In this document: positions 56,688 to 64,000 of the stretch, in pieces
Layout of the letters: every line of letters starts with the position of its first letter
Position numbering within the stretch: position 1 is the stretch's first letter
NCBI GenBank assembly: GCA_002901265.1
Contig: PPHI01000096.1
Location: 1 to 64,000 of the forward strand
From: Rhodopirellula baltica
GTDB lineage: Bacteria > Planctomycetota > Planctomycetia > Pirellulales > Pirellulaceae
DNA length: 64,000 bases
Reading direction: 5' to 3'
The notes under the pieces: model-generated
What the model was told of the DNA's origin: nothing
What the model saw: only the letters and a program-made list of their open reading frames with translations
The model's database searches: none
Made by a program: the position numbers and the translations under genes

Positions 56688-57781
56688 ATGGTAGTGCGGG
56701 ACAAGACTGATGCGATCGTTGGATGTATCCTTGGGACCGCGGTTGGCGATGCGTTGGGGTTGCCGTACGAAGGGCTGACTCCGTCTCGCGCACGAAGAAT
56801 GCTCGGCGCTCCAAGTCGCTATCGGTTTTTGTTTGCCAAAGGCATGATCTCGGATGATACCGAGCACACCTGCATGGTTGCGCAGTCGCTGATCGAATCT
56901 GGGATGGATGTTGAACTGTTCGGAAAATGTCTTGCGCGACGTTTGCGATGGTGGCTGTTCGCTTTGCCAGCAGGAGTCGGCAAAGCAACCGCTCAGGCGG
57001 GAATTAGATTGTGGCTGGGGAGAGGCCCAAGCAAAGCAGGCGTGTTTTCAGCGGGGAATGGTCCCGCGATGCGAGCGGCAATTTTCGGGGCAGCTGTTGA
57101 TGATGTTTCTCTGCTTTTGCAGCTGGTGCAACGCTCTTCGTATTTGACGCACACCGACCCCAAGGCCGAGTATGGTGCGATTGCAGTTGCTTGGCAGCGA
57201 AGCACGCACGAGAATCTGAAGTGATTGATCCAAGGTGTTGGTTAGATGGAGTGATCGACGCAACGAAGGGCGACTGCGACGAATGGATCGAATTGCTTCA
57301 GTCTGCAATCGCGAGCGTCGAGCGTAATGAATCGACTGTTGATTTTGCGAGGCAGGTTGGCCTCGAGCGTGGTGTAACAGGGTATGTCTATCACACCGTG
57401 CCGATCGCGATTCATGCTTGGCTTTCAAGTCCTGACGACTACCGAAAAGCCGTCGTTGCGGCGATCGAATGCGGCGGAGATGCTGATACGGTCGCCGCAA
57501 TCGTAGGAGGGATCGTGGGGTCGCGGACAGGCGAAAAAGAAATCCCTGGGAACTGGTTGAATGACCTTTGGGAATGGCCGCGAAGCGTGAAATGGATGCG
57601 GCATGTTGGCCAGACTGTTGCGGTTGGGGGTGAAGGTCAACACCGCATCCAAGCACCGAAGGTCAACCCAGTAAGTGTTGTCTTTCGAAACGTTCTGTTC
57701 TTGCTCGTCGTCTTGTTCCACGGTTTTCGTCGCTTGGCCCCTCCGTATGATCGTACGCTGTCTCATCAGTCATCGAACTAG
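56688..57781 (+). pseudogene. ADP-ribosylglycohydrolase family gene split by a frameshift
   Basis: The first frame (56688-57224) has the family's N-terminal metal-binding parts: [18 protein letters not shown] and [17 protein letters not shown]. It reaches [11 protein letters not shown] and then stops. A second frame, displaced by one base, opens about 57191. It continues with FARQVGLERGVTGYVYHTVP and the second metal site ECGGDADTVAAIVGGIVG. Together they make a full-length enzyme of the type that removes ADP-ribose from proteins or small molecules. There is no slippery heptamer at the junction, so programmed shifting is unlikely. The tail after 57650 shows no conserved domain. Confidence 0.8.
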
Positions 57782-57799
57782 CCGCCGAAGAAACTTGCA

Positions 57800-58690
57800 A
57801 TGCAAATCGATCGAGACTCTATCGAGCAGAACCTCCGCCTACACGTTGACCGTTTAGCGGGTCTGATTGGACCGCGAACGTTGGATCATCCGAAGACGAT
57901 CCAAGCGACCATTGGATATTTGGACGCCCAATGGGCCGAGATGGGCTATGGCGTATCACATGAATGTTATGACGCAGAAGGAAAGGAAGCGACGAATCTG
58001 ATCGTCGAACAGAAAGGAAGCAGGCGTTCGGAGCAAATCGTGTTGTTAGGCGCCCACTACGACACGGTGTTTTGTACGCCTGGTGCCGACGACAATGCTT
58101 CCGCAGTCGCGGTATTGCTGGAAGTCAGCCGATTGCTGCGCGAGCATTCTGGCAAACGAACCGCGCGGTACGTTGCCTTTGCGTGCGAAGAGCCTCCGTA
58201 TTTCAATTTCGATTCGATGGGTAGCCAATACCATGCCCGCGAGTCGAAACGACGTGGCGACCAGATCATTGGGATGCTGTGCCTGGAAATGGTTGGTTAC
58301 TATCGTCTCGAGGAAGGATCGCAGTCCATCCCGCCCGGGATTCCAAAATGGATGCATCGGTTCTTTCCGAAACGTGGCAACTTCTTGGCGGCGGTTGGCA
58401 ATCTGCCATCGTGGAAGCTGTGTTGGCAGTTTCGGCGTGGGTTTAAGCGAGGAACACGCCGGATGCCGTTTTTCTCGATCTGTCTGCCAGAAAAAATTAA
58501 TGAGATCCGTTTGAGCGACAATAGCTCGTTTTGGGACCAGGGCTACCCGGCGTTGATGCTGACGGATACCAGTTATCTACGGAACCCGAACTACCACAAG
58601 GCAACCGATACGCCGGACACGCTCGACTATCCGCGGATGACCGAAGTGACCTTGGGCGTTGCTGGAGCGATGCGAAAACTGCTCGGATAG
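57800..58690 (+). CDS. M28-family zinc aminopeptidase
   Basis: The protein has 296 residues. The two-zinc ligand set is visible: GAHYDTV (His), PGADDNASAVAVLLE (Asp), CEEPP (catalytic Glu and Glu ligand), LEMVGYY, and HKATDTPDTLDY (second His). There is no signal peptide, so it is probably cytoplasmic. It lies just downstream of the broken ADP-ribosylglycohydrolase gene on the same strand. Confidence 0.9.
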   Translation: MQIDRDSIEQNLRLHVDRLAGLIGPRTLDHPKTIQATIGYLDAQWAEMGYGVSHECYDAEGKEATNLIVEQKGSRRSEQIVLLGAHYDTVFCTPGADDNASAVAVLLEVSRLLREHSGKRTARYVAFACEEPPYFNFDSMGSQYHARESKRRGDQIIGMLCLEMVGYYRLEEGSQSIPPGIPKWMHRFFPKRGNFLAAVGNLPSWKLCWQFRRGFKRGTRRMPFFSICLPEKINEIRLSDNSSFWDQGYPALMLTDTSYLRNPNYHKATDTPDTLDYPRMTEVTLGVAGAMRKLLG

Positions 58691-58692
58691 AT

Positions 58693-59835
58693 CTATGGAA
58701 CTAGGTCGAATGGCAGTTCTTGTTGCTGGAGAATCTCGGTTGCATTGGGAAACAATTGCTGAAGCGTTTCGCGATGGACACGATACTCGTCGGCGTGCAT
58801 TTCGCGGTCGGAGAAGTACTCGCTTTCAAGGAAAGTGGTTTGTGTTCCGCGAAGGCAATCGATAAGCAGTTTCGACGACGCATCGTGATTTCCTCGGCCG
58901 TGCCAAATGGTTGCGAGCTGGCTCATTTCATCGCATCGGAAATAGGTGTCGAGTCCCTCTTTCAATTTCAAAAAGTAGGACTCGGCCAAGTCCCAGTCTT
59001 GGGCGACAAACGCAGCTCTGCCGAGCATTCCGAAGCCCAAGTTGTGTTGCCAATGCGGATCGAAAAGCTGAATGAGCCTCACGACCTTTTCGAACTCGCC
59101 AAGTTCAGCCAGTCTGGTCGTGTACGCTTCAAATTGGTTGCCAAACAAAGTAAACGAGTCATAAACCTCTGGATGTTTGGCGTCTGGCAACTTCTCGGCG
59201 GCTGCGAGACAACGTTCGAAAGCGAGCTGTTGTGCGGTATGTCGGTCTCCCGAAGGCGTCGATTCGATCGCGTCCAAATAATCTTCGAGGTGTTTTTGAA
59301 TTAGGCCGTTGCGTGCTAGCAGCGAAGCGGTGCGTTCGATGGATGCGGTTGCGAGTTCTTCCAAAAGTGTTTCATAACCCGCAATCAATTTATCGGCAGG
59401 GAAGGGGGCTGGTTTGTTGCGCAAGGCAGCCTTTCGATCGACCGGGGCGGTCAGTCCTAGTAGCGATCGACCGAGATGGATTCGCAAGATCGATTCGTCG
59501 TTCTCGTCCTCGGGAAAGTCATCTGGCGAATACCAAGTGCATTTGTTCCCGTCGAGAACGATCCAGCCGTTGTTCCCGTCATGCGATGCGGTGGCGATGG
59601 CGACCAGCCGATGGTCGCGGTTTAGTTTTGGCGACAGTTCGGCGACACGGACAATTCGTGCGTTGTCATATTCGTCAGGTGGAAGGTGGCGTAGCAGGGG
59701 CGCGTATTCGTCTGCATCGGTGATTTCGGTGACTTCGATCAATTCATTGACGCACATTTCCCAGGTGCAGTGAATCGCGTAGCAGTCCTCGGGCGGGCGC
59801 ATCGGCATGTTGTTGGAAAAGAAGCACCAAGTCAT
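58693..59835 (-). CDS. TPR-like hypothetical protein, start uncertain
   Basis: From the ATG at 59835 the protein has 380 residues. It is acidic and helical, with repeat-like segments (FEKVVRLIQLFDPHWQHNLG; AAFVAQDWDLAESYFLKLKE). Protein-like sequence continues in frame upstream of this ATG (THDGPTQFWLLKYRAIDKSG) with no ATG, GTG or TTG. A CTG at 59946 overlaps the upstream gene's TGA as CTGA and would make 417 residues. The true start may be this CTG. Function unknown. Confidence 0.65.
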   Translation of the reverse strand: MTWCFFSNNMPMRPPEDCYAIHCTWEMCVNELIEVTEITDADEYAPLLRHLPPDEYDNARIVRVAELSPKLNRDHRLVAIATASHDGNNGWIVLDGNKCTWYSPDDFPEDENDESILRIHLGRSLLGLTAPVDRKAALRNKPAPFPADKLIAGYETLLEELATASIERTASLLARNGLIQKHLEDYLDAIESTPSGDRHTAQQLAFERCLAAAEKLPDAKHPEVYDSFTLFGNQFEAYTTRLAELGEFEKVVRLIQLFDPHWQHNLGFGMLGRAAFVAQDWDLAESYFLKLKEGLDTYFRCDEMSQLATIWHGRGNHDASSKLLIDCLRGTQTTFLESEYFSDREMHADEYRVHRETLQQLFPNATEILQQQELPFDLVP

Positions 59836-59942
59836 GCTGCCGACCAGACCGTAGTTGGTGTTGTCGTTGCTGAGCCCTGACTTGTCGATCGCCCGATATT
59901 TGAGGAGCCAGAACTGTGTCGGTCCATCATGAGTCGGCCACT

Positions 59943-60962
59943 TCAGTTGTCGCGAATCGACACTTCGACTTCATCGGGGGGACTGCCAAGTTCGTTTGGA
60001 TGGGCCAGCCAATTCGCAAAGGTTGCTCGAGCCCGAAACGTTTCGTCCTGTGTTTCAGCGGGAATATTCTCAGCGAGATCCAGCTCTTGAAGGTAGTGGC
60101 TTGCGCGTTCGCTATGGGAAACATCGTGACAATAGCGAACGAGTGCGTCGATGCCTTCAGACCGTCCAAGCTTTGCCGCCGCCCAAGCGGCTTCGATTTG
60201 GACACCGACATCAGCGTGTTGCATTGACAAATTCAACAGCTCGTCGCGATCGCCGGAACTTAGGAAGGGGAGCGCTGCGGTTGCGCTATGCGCATAGCTG
60301 AACTCGTCAGGATCGGACGAACAGATCCAAGATCGAAGTTGCGAGATACCGTCTTTTGTATCGAAAGGATGTGGTTCGATTTGATGCTCGAGCGAGTTGA
60401 CGTTGCCAACGTCAAGGAGGCTCACGGCGATAAATCCTGGAGGGATTGGGGTTGCAATGCGTTGCAAGATTGAACGAACAGAAGGGTGATCGCTGGAGAA
60501 CATCTGCAGCACCGGACCCCACATATAGTTTTCGGGGGCGAGGGGACGTTTCACGGCTTTGATGATCCGTTCGCTACCGGGCTTCGAGCCATACATTGCG
60601 AAGATCTTCAGCATGAATAGCAAATCACTGATGTGCGCTTCGGTATCGAGGTGAAGCATCTCGTCATAGATTTGAATCAGCTCTGCGATGCCTTCGGTTG
60701 CCATGATTTCGAAGGCGGGCACATCGACGCTCTCGATGTCTTGGAAAAGGGCGGCAAGACAGAAAACCGGCAAATCTTCGATTGTCGCCGTTGAATTCGA
60801 CCGTGCGATTTGACGCGAGACAGACCGCAGTGCTTCAACGATCGCGAATGCATCTCGGCGAGATTTGATCGAATAATCACCGATCGAACGTATTTCAACC
60901 TGCAGGTCAGCGTTGGGCTTCAGTCCGCGTCGAATGGCCCTGGTAAGCGGTGATCCAAACAT
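59943..60962 (-). CDS. HEAT-repeat-like hypothetical protein
   Basis: The protein has 339 residues and is all-helical. Its C-terminal third has HEAT-like units (LNLSMQHADVGVQIEAAWAA; AKLGRSEGIDALVRYCHD). No signal peptide or enzymatic motif. It is directly upstream of, and overlaps, the TPR-like gene, and the two were probably made together as scaffold or partner proteins. Confidence 0.65.
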   Translation of the reverse strand: MFGSPLTRAIRRGLKPNADLQVEIRSIGDYSIKSRRDAFAIVEALRSVSRQIARSNSTATIEDLPVFCLAALFQDIESVDVPAFEIMATEGIAELIQIYDEMLHLDTEAHISDLLFMLKIFAMYGSKPGSERIIKAVKRPLAPENYMWGPVLQMFSSDHPSVRSILQRIATPIPPGFIAVSLLDVGNVNSLEHQIEPHPFDTKDGISQLRSWICSSDPDEFSYAHSATAALPFLSSGDRDELLNLSMQHADVGVQIEAAWAAAKLGRSEGIDALVRYCHDVSHSERASHYLQELDLAENIPAETQDETFRARATFANWLAHPNELGSPPDEVEVSIRDN

Positions 60963-61146
60963 TTCCGTCCGAAAGTTAACTGTCTAGCTATGGTACGAGT
61001 TTCCCCGGAGCAAGACAGAAATCGGATCGATCGGAATCACTCGCGGAGAGCCGGAGTATATCGAATCGACGGAGGTCGATGAGGCTAGGCGACGATACAA
61101 CGCTCGGCGGGATCGTAATCCGTGCCGGGCGTTGCGCTTCGATTGT

Positions 61147-61557
61147 CTATTCTGAGGTGGGCATCGCAGAAAGATCCATCCACATGGGCTCGAAGACGTG
61201 CCCACTCGGATCGGCAAACGAACGTGTGTACATAAAACCGTAGTCTTGCGCGGGTGTCACATCAGGTGTGCCGCCGTTTTCGCCAGCCAACTTCGCGACC
61301 TCGTCCACCGCTTCACGGCTATTGAGCGACATTGCCACCATCACCTCACTGTGATTGGGAGGTGGGATCGGCCGATCGGTGAATGTTTTCCACTTTGCAT
61401 GAGTCAAAAGCATTAACGAAAACGTTTCGCTCCATACCATGCATGCGGCGGTTTCGTCGGTGAAGGTCGGGTTGTTCTTAAAGCCGATCGCTTCGTAGAA
61501 CTGCATCGACACGGGCAGGTCCAGAACGGGAAGGTTCACGAAAATTGATTTGGACAT
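61147..61557 (-). CDS. VOC-superfamily (glyoxalase-like) protein
   Basis: From the ATG at 61557 the protein has 136 residues. Two beta-alpha-beta-beta-beta modules: FVNLPVLDLPVSMQFYEAIG and AQDYGFMYTRSFADPSGHVF. The pattern is that of PhnB-like or bleomycin/glyoxalase-type VOC proteins with a possible metal site. Substrate unknown. It is one of three VOC proteins within the last 3 kb. Confidence 0.88.
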   Translation of the reverse strand: MSKSIFVNLPVLDLPVSMQFYEAIGFKNNPTFTDETAACMVWSETFSLMLLTHAKWKTFTDRPIPPPNHSEVMVAMSLNSREAVDEVAKLAGENGGTPDVTPAQDYGFMYTRSFADPSGHVFEPMWMDLSAMPTSE

Positions 61558-61598
61558 TGGGATTGAATGAGAGGGGGTGTGGGACAAAAAGTCAGGGT

Positions 61599-61994
61599 TT
61601 AGCAGGCTTCTGCCGAGTCAGGTGGGTTGTGAAGCCCGAACATATTGCCTTCGGAATCTACGGCGATCGCAATGAATCCGTACGGGCCGATGGATGTTTT
61701 AGGCTTGTGGATTTTTCCGCCAGCAGCCTCAACACGCGACGCTTCGACGCCGCAGTCTTTGCAGGCGAAGTAGATCATCGTGCCGCTTCCGCCAGCTTCG
61801 ACGCCTTGCATTTGACAAAGGGCGCCTGCGGCGCCCGGAGATCCCATCGCCATCGGGAAGGTCTTCATTTTCAACTCGGGCATCGGCGAATCGAGAGTTT
61901 CGAGTTTGGTTGCTAGGACGGCTTCGTAAAAAGCAGTCGCGCGATCCATGTCGTTGACATAAATCTCGAACCAGCAAACTGGGTTGGGAGCCAT
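61599..61994 (-). CDS. VOC-superfamily (glyoxalase-like) protein
   Basis: The protein has 131 residues. CWFEIYVNDMDRATAFYEAV at the N-terminus and YGFIAIAVDSEGNMFGLHNP at the C-terminus are the two halves of a typical single-domain VOC protein of the type often annotated as a glyoxalase/bleomycin-resistance family enzyme. The gene precedes the VOC gene at 61147-61557 by 41 bases on the same strand and may be cotranscribed with it. Confidence 0.9.
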   Translation of the reverse strand: MAPNPVCWFEIYVNDMDRATAFYEAVLATKLETLDSPMPELKMKTFPMAMGSPGAAGALCQMQGVEAGGSGTMIYFACKDCGVEASRVEAAGGKIHKPKTSIGPYGFIAIAVDSEGNMFGLHNPPDSAEAC

Positions 61995-62292
61995 CGATCA
62001 AAATCCTCTGTGATTTGAACTGAAAGATTGAGCGGCGATTGAACTTGGGTGGGCCTAGACGTGTGATCATTCCATGACCAAGCCGTATCCAAGAGGTTGT
62101 CGATTGGGAAAAGACACAATCGACGTGCTTACAAAGAAACAAACAAGTTCTTTCGCACGAGGCATTTTTGCGTCTGTCGCGGCGACACTGTTGGAGATTT
62201 TCACCTGTTCCGGCACTCTTTCCGCAGCCATCGGCTCTAGTACCCAGTCGAAGAGGGACGTTTGGGGTGAGTGTCGCACCGGGAACAAAACG

Positions 62293-62823
62293 TCAGTCGG
62301 CTACTCGCGCTGGCTTTGCAGTGCCAGCGAGAGGGGAGTTTTCCCGCTGAATCCAAACCATGCGATCAACGAACCAGAGTTTCCCAAGCATCGAAGCGAC
62401 CATTCCGGCGATGGTGCTTGTGGGATCCAAAAGAACCAGTCCGGCGATCCAGACTAGGCCGCCAATTCCCGCAATTGCACTGGTGGATTTGACGACGGGA
62501 CGATGGTGCGAGGCGATTTCACCCGGTTTCGCTCGAAGCCAGATTTGCTCGCCCAAAACACCACGCGACATCCAGTTGTCGAGTGATTTCGGAGGCGGAA
62601 ACAATCGTGGATTGATCCAGATCCAGACGACGGAAACTGAAATCGGCAGTAGCGACCACCATCCGATCCAGACACGGCACCAGATGGCCACCGTTAGAAG
62701 TGGCATCGTTGCCACCCGCGTCCAACCGCTCCATGGATTTGCGTGACGTTCCCAAGTTGCATCACTCATCCCCATCGCCTTTTCGGTCATCCGTTCGAGG
62801 CGACTGCTTTCGTTGGATTCCAT
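62293..62823 (-). CDS. DUF6653-type membrane protein
   Basis: The protein has 176 residues. Four hydrophobic segments (LLTVAIWCRVWIGWWSLLPI; SAIAGIGGLVWIAGLVLLDP). The N-terminal block ANPWSGWTRVATMPLL and the middle NPRLFPPP are features I associate with the DUF6653 family. Function unknown. The 298-bp gap downstream (61995-62292) holds nothing else I can support. Confidence 0.7.
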   Translation of the reverse strand: MESNESSRLERMTEKAMGMSDATWERHANPWSGWTRVATMPLLTVAIWCRVWIGWWSLLPISVSVVWIWINPRLFPPPKSLDNWMSRGVLGEQIWLRAKPGEIASHHRPVVKSTSAIAGIGGLVWIAGLVLLDPTSTIAGMVASMLGKLWFVDRMVWIQRENSPLAGTAKPARVAD

Positions 62824-62926
62824 TTTGCTATCCTGTGCGGTGCCGCTTCAGTTTTGAGACGCTCCGGTGTTCGACTGGAGATCGGCAACCAAATTGTTTC
62901 AAAGAGAGATCGTGAGATCGGGGAAT

Positions 62927-63646
62927 ATGATCGCCATAACCAAGTCGCTACCAATCATTCTGATTTTATTGGCCATCGCGGGTTGTGGGCGTAAGCCGGC
63001 GCCGAAACGCGTGCTGCTGAACAACGGTGAAGGTGCAATAACGATTGAGGCGGATATCTGGGCAGACAATTGGTTCGCATTGTATTTGGGAGACGACTTG
63101 CTGATCGAAGATTCGGTCAGTATCAAAACTGAACGCTCCTTCAATGCAGAATGTTTTACGTTCAAGGCAGACTATCCCATCGTCTTGAATTTGGTTGCGA
63201 AGGACTTCAAAGAGAACGCGTCAGGGCTTGAGTACATTGGCACGCGAAAACAACAACTCGGCGACGGTGGTTTGATCGCCCAATTTCGCGAAGCTTCGTC
63301 TGGGAAGTTGATCGCTGGCACGAATTCAAAGTGGCGGTGCTATGTGTTGCACCACGGCCCTGTTCAGGAAGCTTGTGCTGAGTTGTCGGATCCAGTTGCG
63401 GGAGAAGGACCCTGTGCTTTCACCGAATTGGAGGAACCTGAAGGTTGGAAGACTGCTGAATTCTCAACCGCTGATTGGAGGCAGTCCAGCGAATACTCAG
63501 AATCCGCGGTTCGTCCCAAAGATGGTTATGATCAAATTCAGTGGGACGACCAAGCAAAGCTGATTTGGGGACCGGATCTAAAGAAAGACAACACGATCTT
63601 GTTTAAGATTGTCATTGACAAGCCTAGCGAACAAAACGACGAATGA
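62927..63646 (+). CDS. Lipoprotein resembling planctomycete PEBP-associated proteins
   Basis: From the ATG at 62927 the protein has 239 residues. The lipobox is LAIAGC in a standard lipoprotein signal (MIAITKSLPIILILLAIAGC). The mature protein has blocks WRCYVLHHGPVQEACAE, EEPEGWKTAEFSTADW and AKLIWGPDLKKDNTILFKIV. These resemble, from memory, planctomycete proteins linked with phosphatidylethanolamine-binding-protein-like domains. Likely anchored to the membrane. Function unknown. Confidence 0.7.
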   Translation: MIAITKSLPIILILLAIAGCGRKPAPKRVLLNNGEGAITIEADIWADNWFALYLGDDLLIEDSVSIKTERSFNAECFTFKADYPIVLNLVAKDFKENASGLEYIGTRKQQLGDGGLIAQFREASSGKLIAGTNSKWRCYVLHHGPVQEACAELSDPVAGEGPCAFTELEEPEGWKTAEFSTADWRQSSEYSESAVRPKDGYDQIQWDDQAKLIWGPDLKKDNTILFKIVIDKPSEQNDE

Positions 63647-63653
63647 CGTTGAT

Positions 63654-64000
63654 CTATTCGCCACAAAGTTCGTTGAGGCGTCGCTGCATTTCTTCACGCG
63701 AGACTTCTTCGATGCTCGAGCCGATGTACCATTCGTGGCCGAAGGGATCGCGGACCTTCGCTGATCGTTCGCCGTGGAATTGGTCCGTTGGCTTCATCGT
63801 CAAAGTCGCTCCTGCGGCAATCGCTTTTTCGGTCATCGCGTCGACATCGTCCACATGAAGGTGGATGCAAAATCCGACGGTGCCGGAATCACTTGGCGGT
63901 TCGATACCGTATTCAGGATAGGCGTCGGAAACCATCACGACCGCGTCACCGAATTTGAGTTCTGCGTGACCGACGCGACCGTTGGGCTCACTGAGTCGAA
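63654..64000 (-). CDS. VOC-superfamily (PhnB-like) protein, 5' end beyond the window
   Basis: The reading frame is open through the right edge (translation RLSEPNGRVGHAELKFGDAV), so the gene begins outside the window. The visible part has the PhnB-like VOC pattern: FCIHLHVDDVDAMTEKAIAA and KVRDPFGHEWYIGSSIEEVS. The C-terminus is complete. It is convergent with the lipoprotein gene, 7 bases between stops. Confidence 0.88.
   Translation of the reverse strand, partial: RLSEPNGRVGHAELKFGDAVVMVSDAYPEYGIEPPSDSGTVGFCIHLHVDDVDAMTEKAIAAGATLTMKPTDQFHGERSAKVRDPFGHEWYIGSSIEEVSREEMQRRLNELCGE

Noticed and set aside
57191-57224. Programmed -1 frameshift in the ADP-ribosylglycohydrolase gene
   Set aside because: No slippery heptamer or obvious downstream pseudoknot is visible at the junction.

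Overview
The window looks like chromosome of a planctomycete, most likely a Pirellulaceae (Rhodopirellula-like) member. The evidence is a zinc-ribbon Ser/Thr kinase with a membrane tail, a PEP-CTERM protein, secreted planctomycete-style multidomain enzymes (a sugar-dehydrogenase/cytochrome/ricin fusion, a DUF5060 protein, GH76), weak Shine-Dalgarno signals, and dispersed palindromic intergenic repeats. This placement is inference from gene content; no rRNA is present.

Left part (1-21.2 kb): the kinase lies between palindromic repeat clusters, one holding a perfect 131-bp tandem duplication. Then follow a relic of a type I restriction methylase (hsdM), a TLDc-like PEP-CTERM protein, an S9 peptidase, a coupled pair of membrane coiled-coil proteins, a GH76 enzyme, a 1082-residue dehydrogenase/cytochrome/lectin fusion, a duplicated intergenic repeat, an Asp-box propeller protein, a probable 2OG-Fe(II) oxygenase, a MarC protein, a SHOCT protein and a transglutaminase.

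Middle (21,228-31,723): a compact 10.5-kb element sits in the 3' end of tRNA-Gln(TTG), bounded by identical 22-bp direct repeats. It encodes two excisionase/AlpA-type HTH proteins, a DnaB-like ATPase, a winged-helix Rep candidate whose stop codon lies in an iteron array (22-bp period), an HK97-type major capsid protein, a tape-measure protein, several unknown genes, a structured 131-bp inverted-repeat element and a tyrosine integrase. I see no terminase, portal, protease or lysis gene. The content fits a capsid-encoding phage satellite or integrative replicon better than a full prophage. Candidate integrase arm sites lie at both ends, and those on the right encode the integrase C-terminus.

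Right part (31.9-64 kb): a WYL regulator; rsmG; a minus-strand set with a bifunctional-nuclease-family protein, panC and UDP-glucuronate decarboxylase; glgB; an RNase H-like protein lacking catalytic acids; a YkgJ protein; the compact glpK-glpD-pntA-pntB run (glycerol catabolism plus proton-translocating transhydrogenase); an initiator tRNA with unusual 1-72 and 29-41 pairs; a DUF5060 protein; a membrane methyltransferase-like protein; kptA overlapping an AAA ATPase; a GNAT acetyltransferase; a frameshifted ADP-ribosylglycohydrolase; an M28 peptidase; a coupled TPR-like/HEAT-like pair, the downstream member of which may start at CTG; and several VOC-fold proteins, the last cut by the window end.
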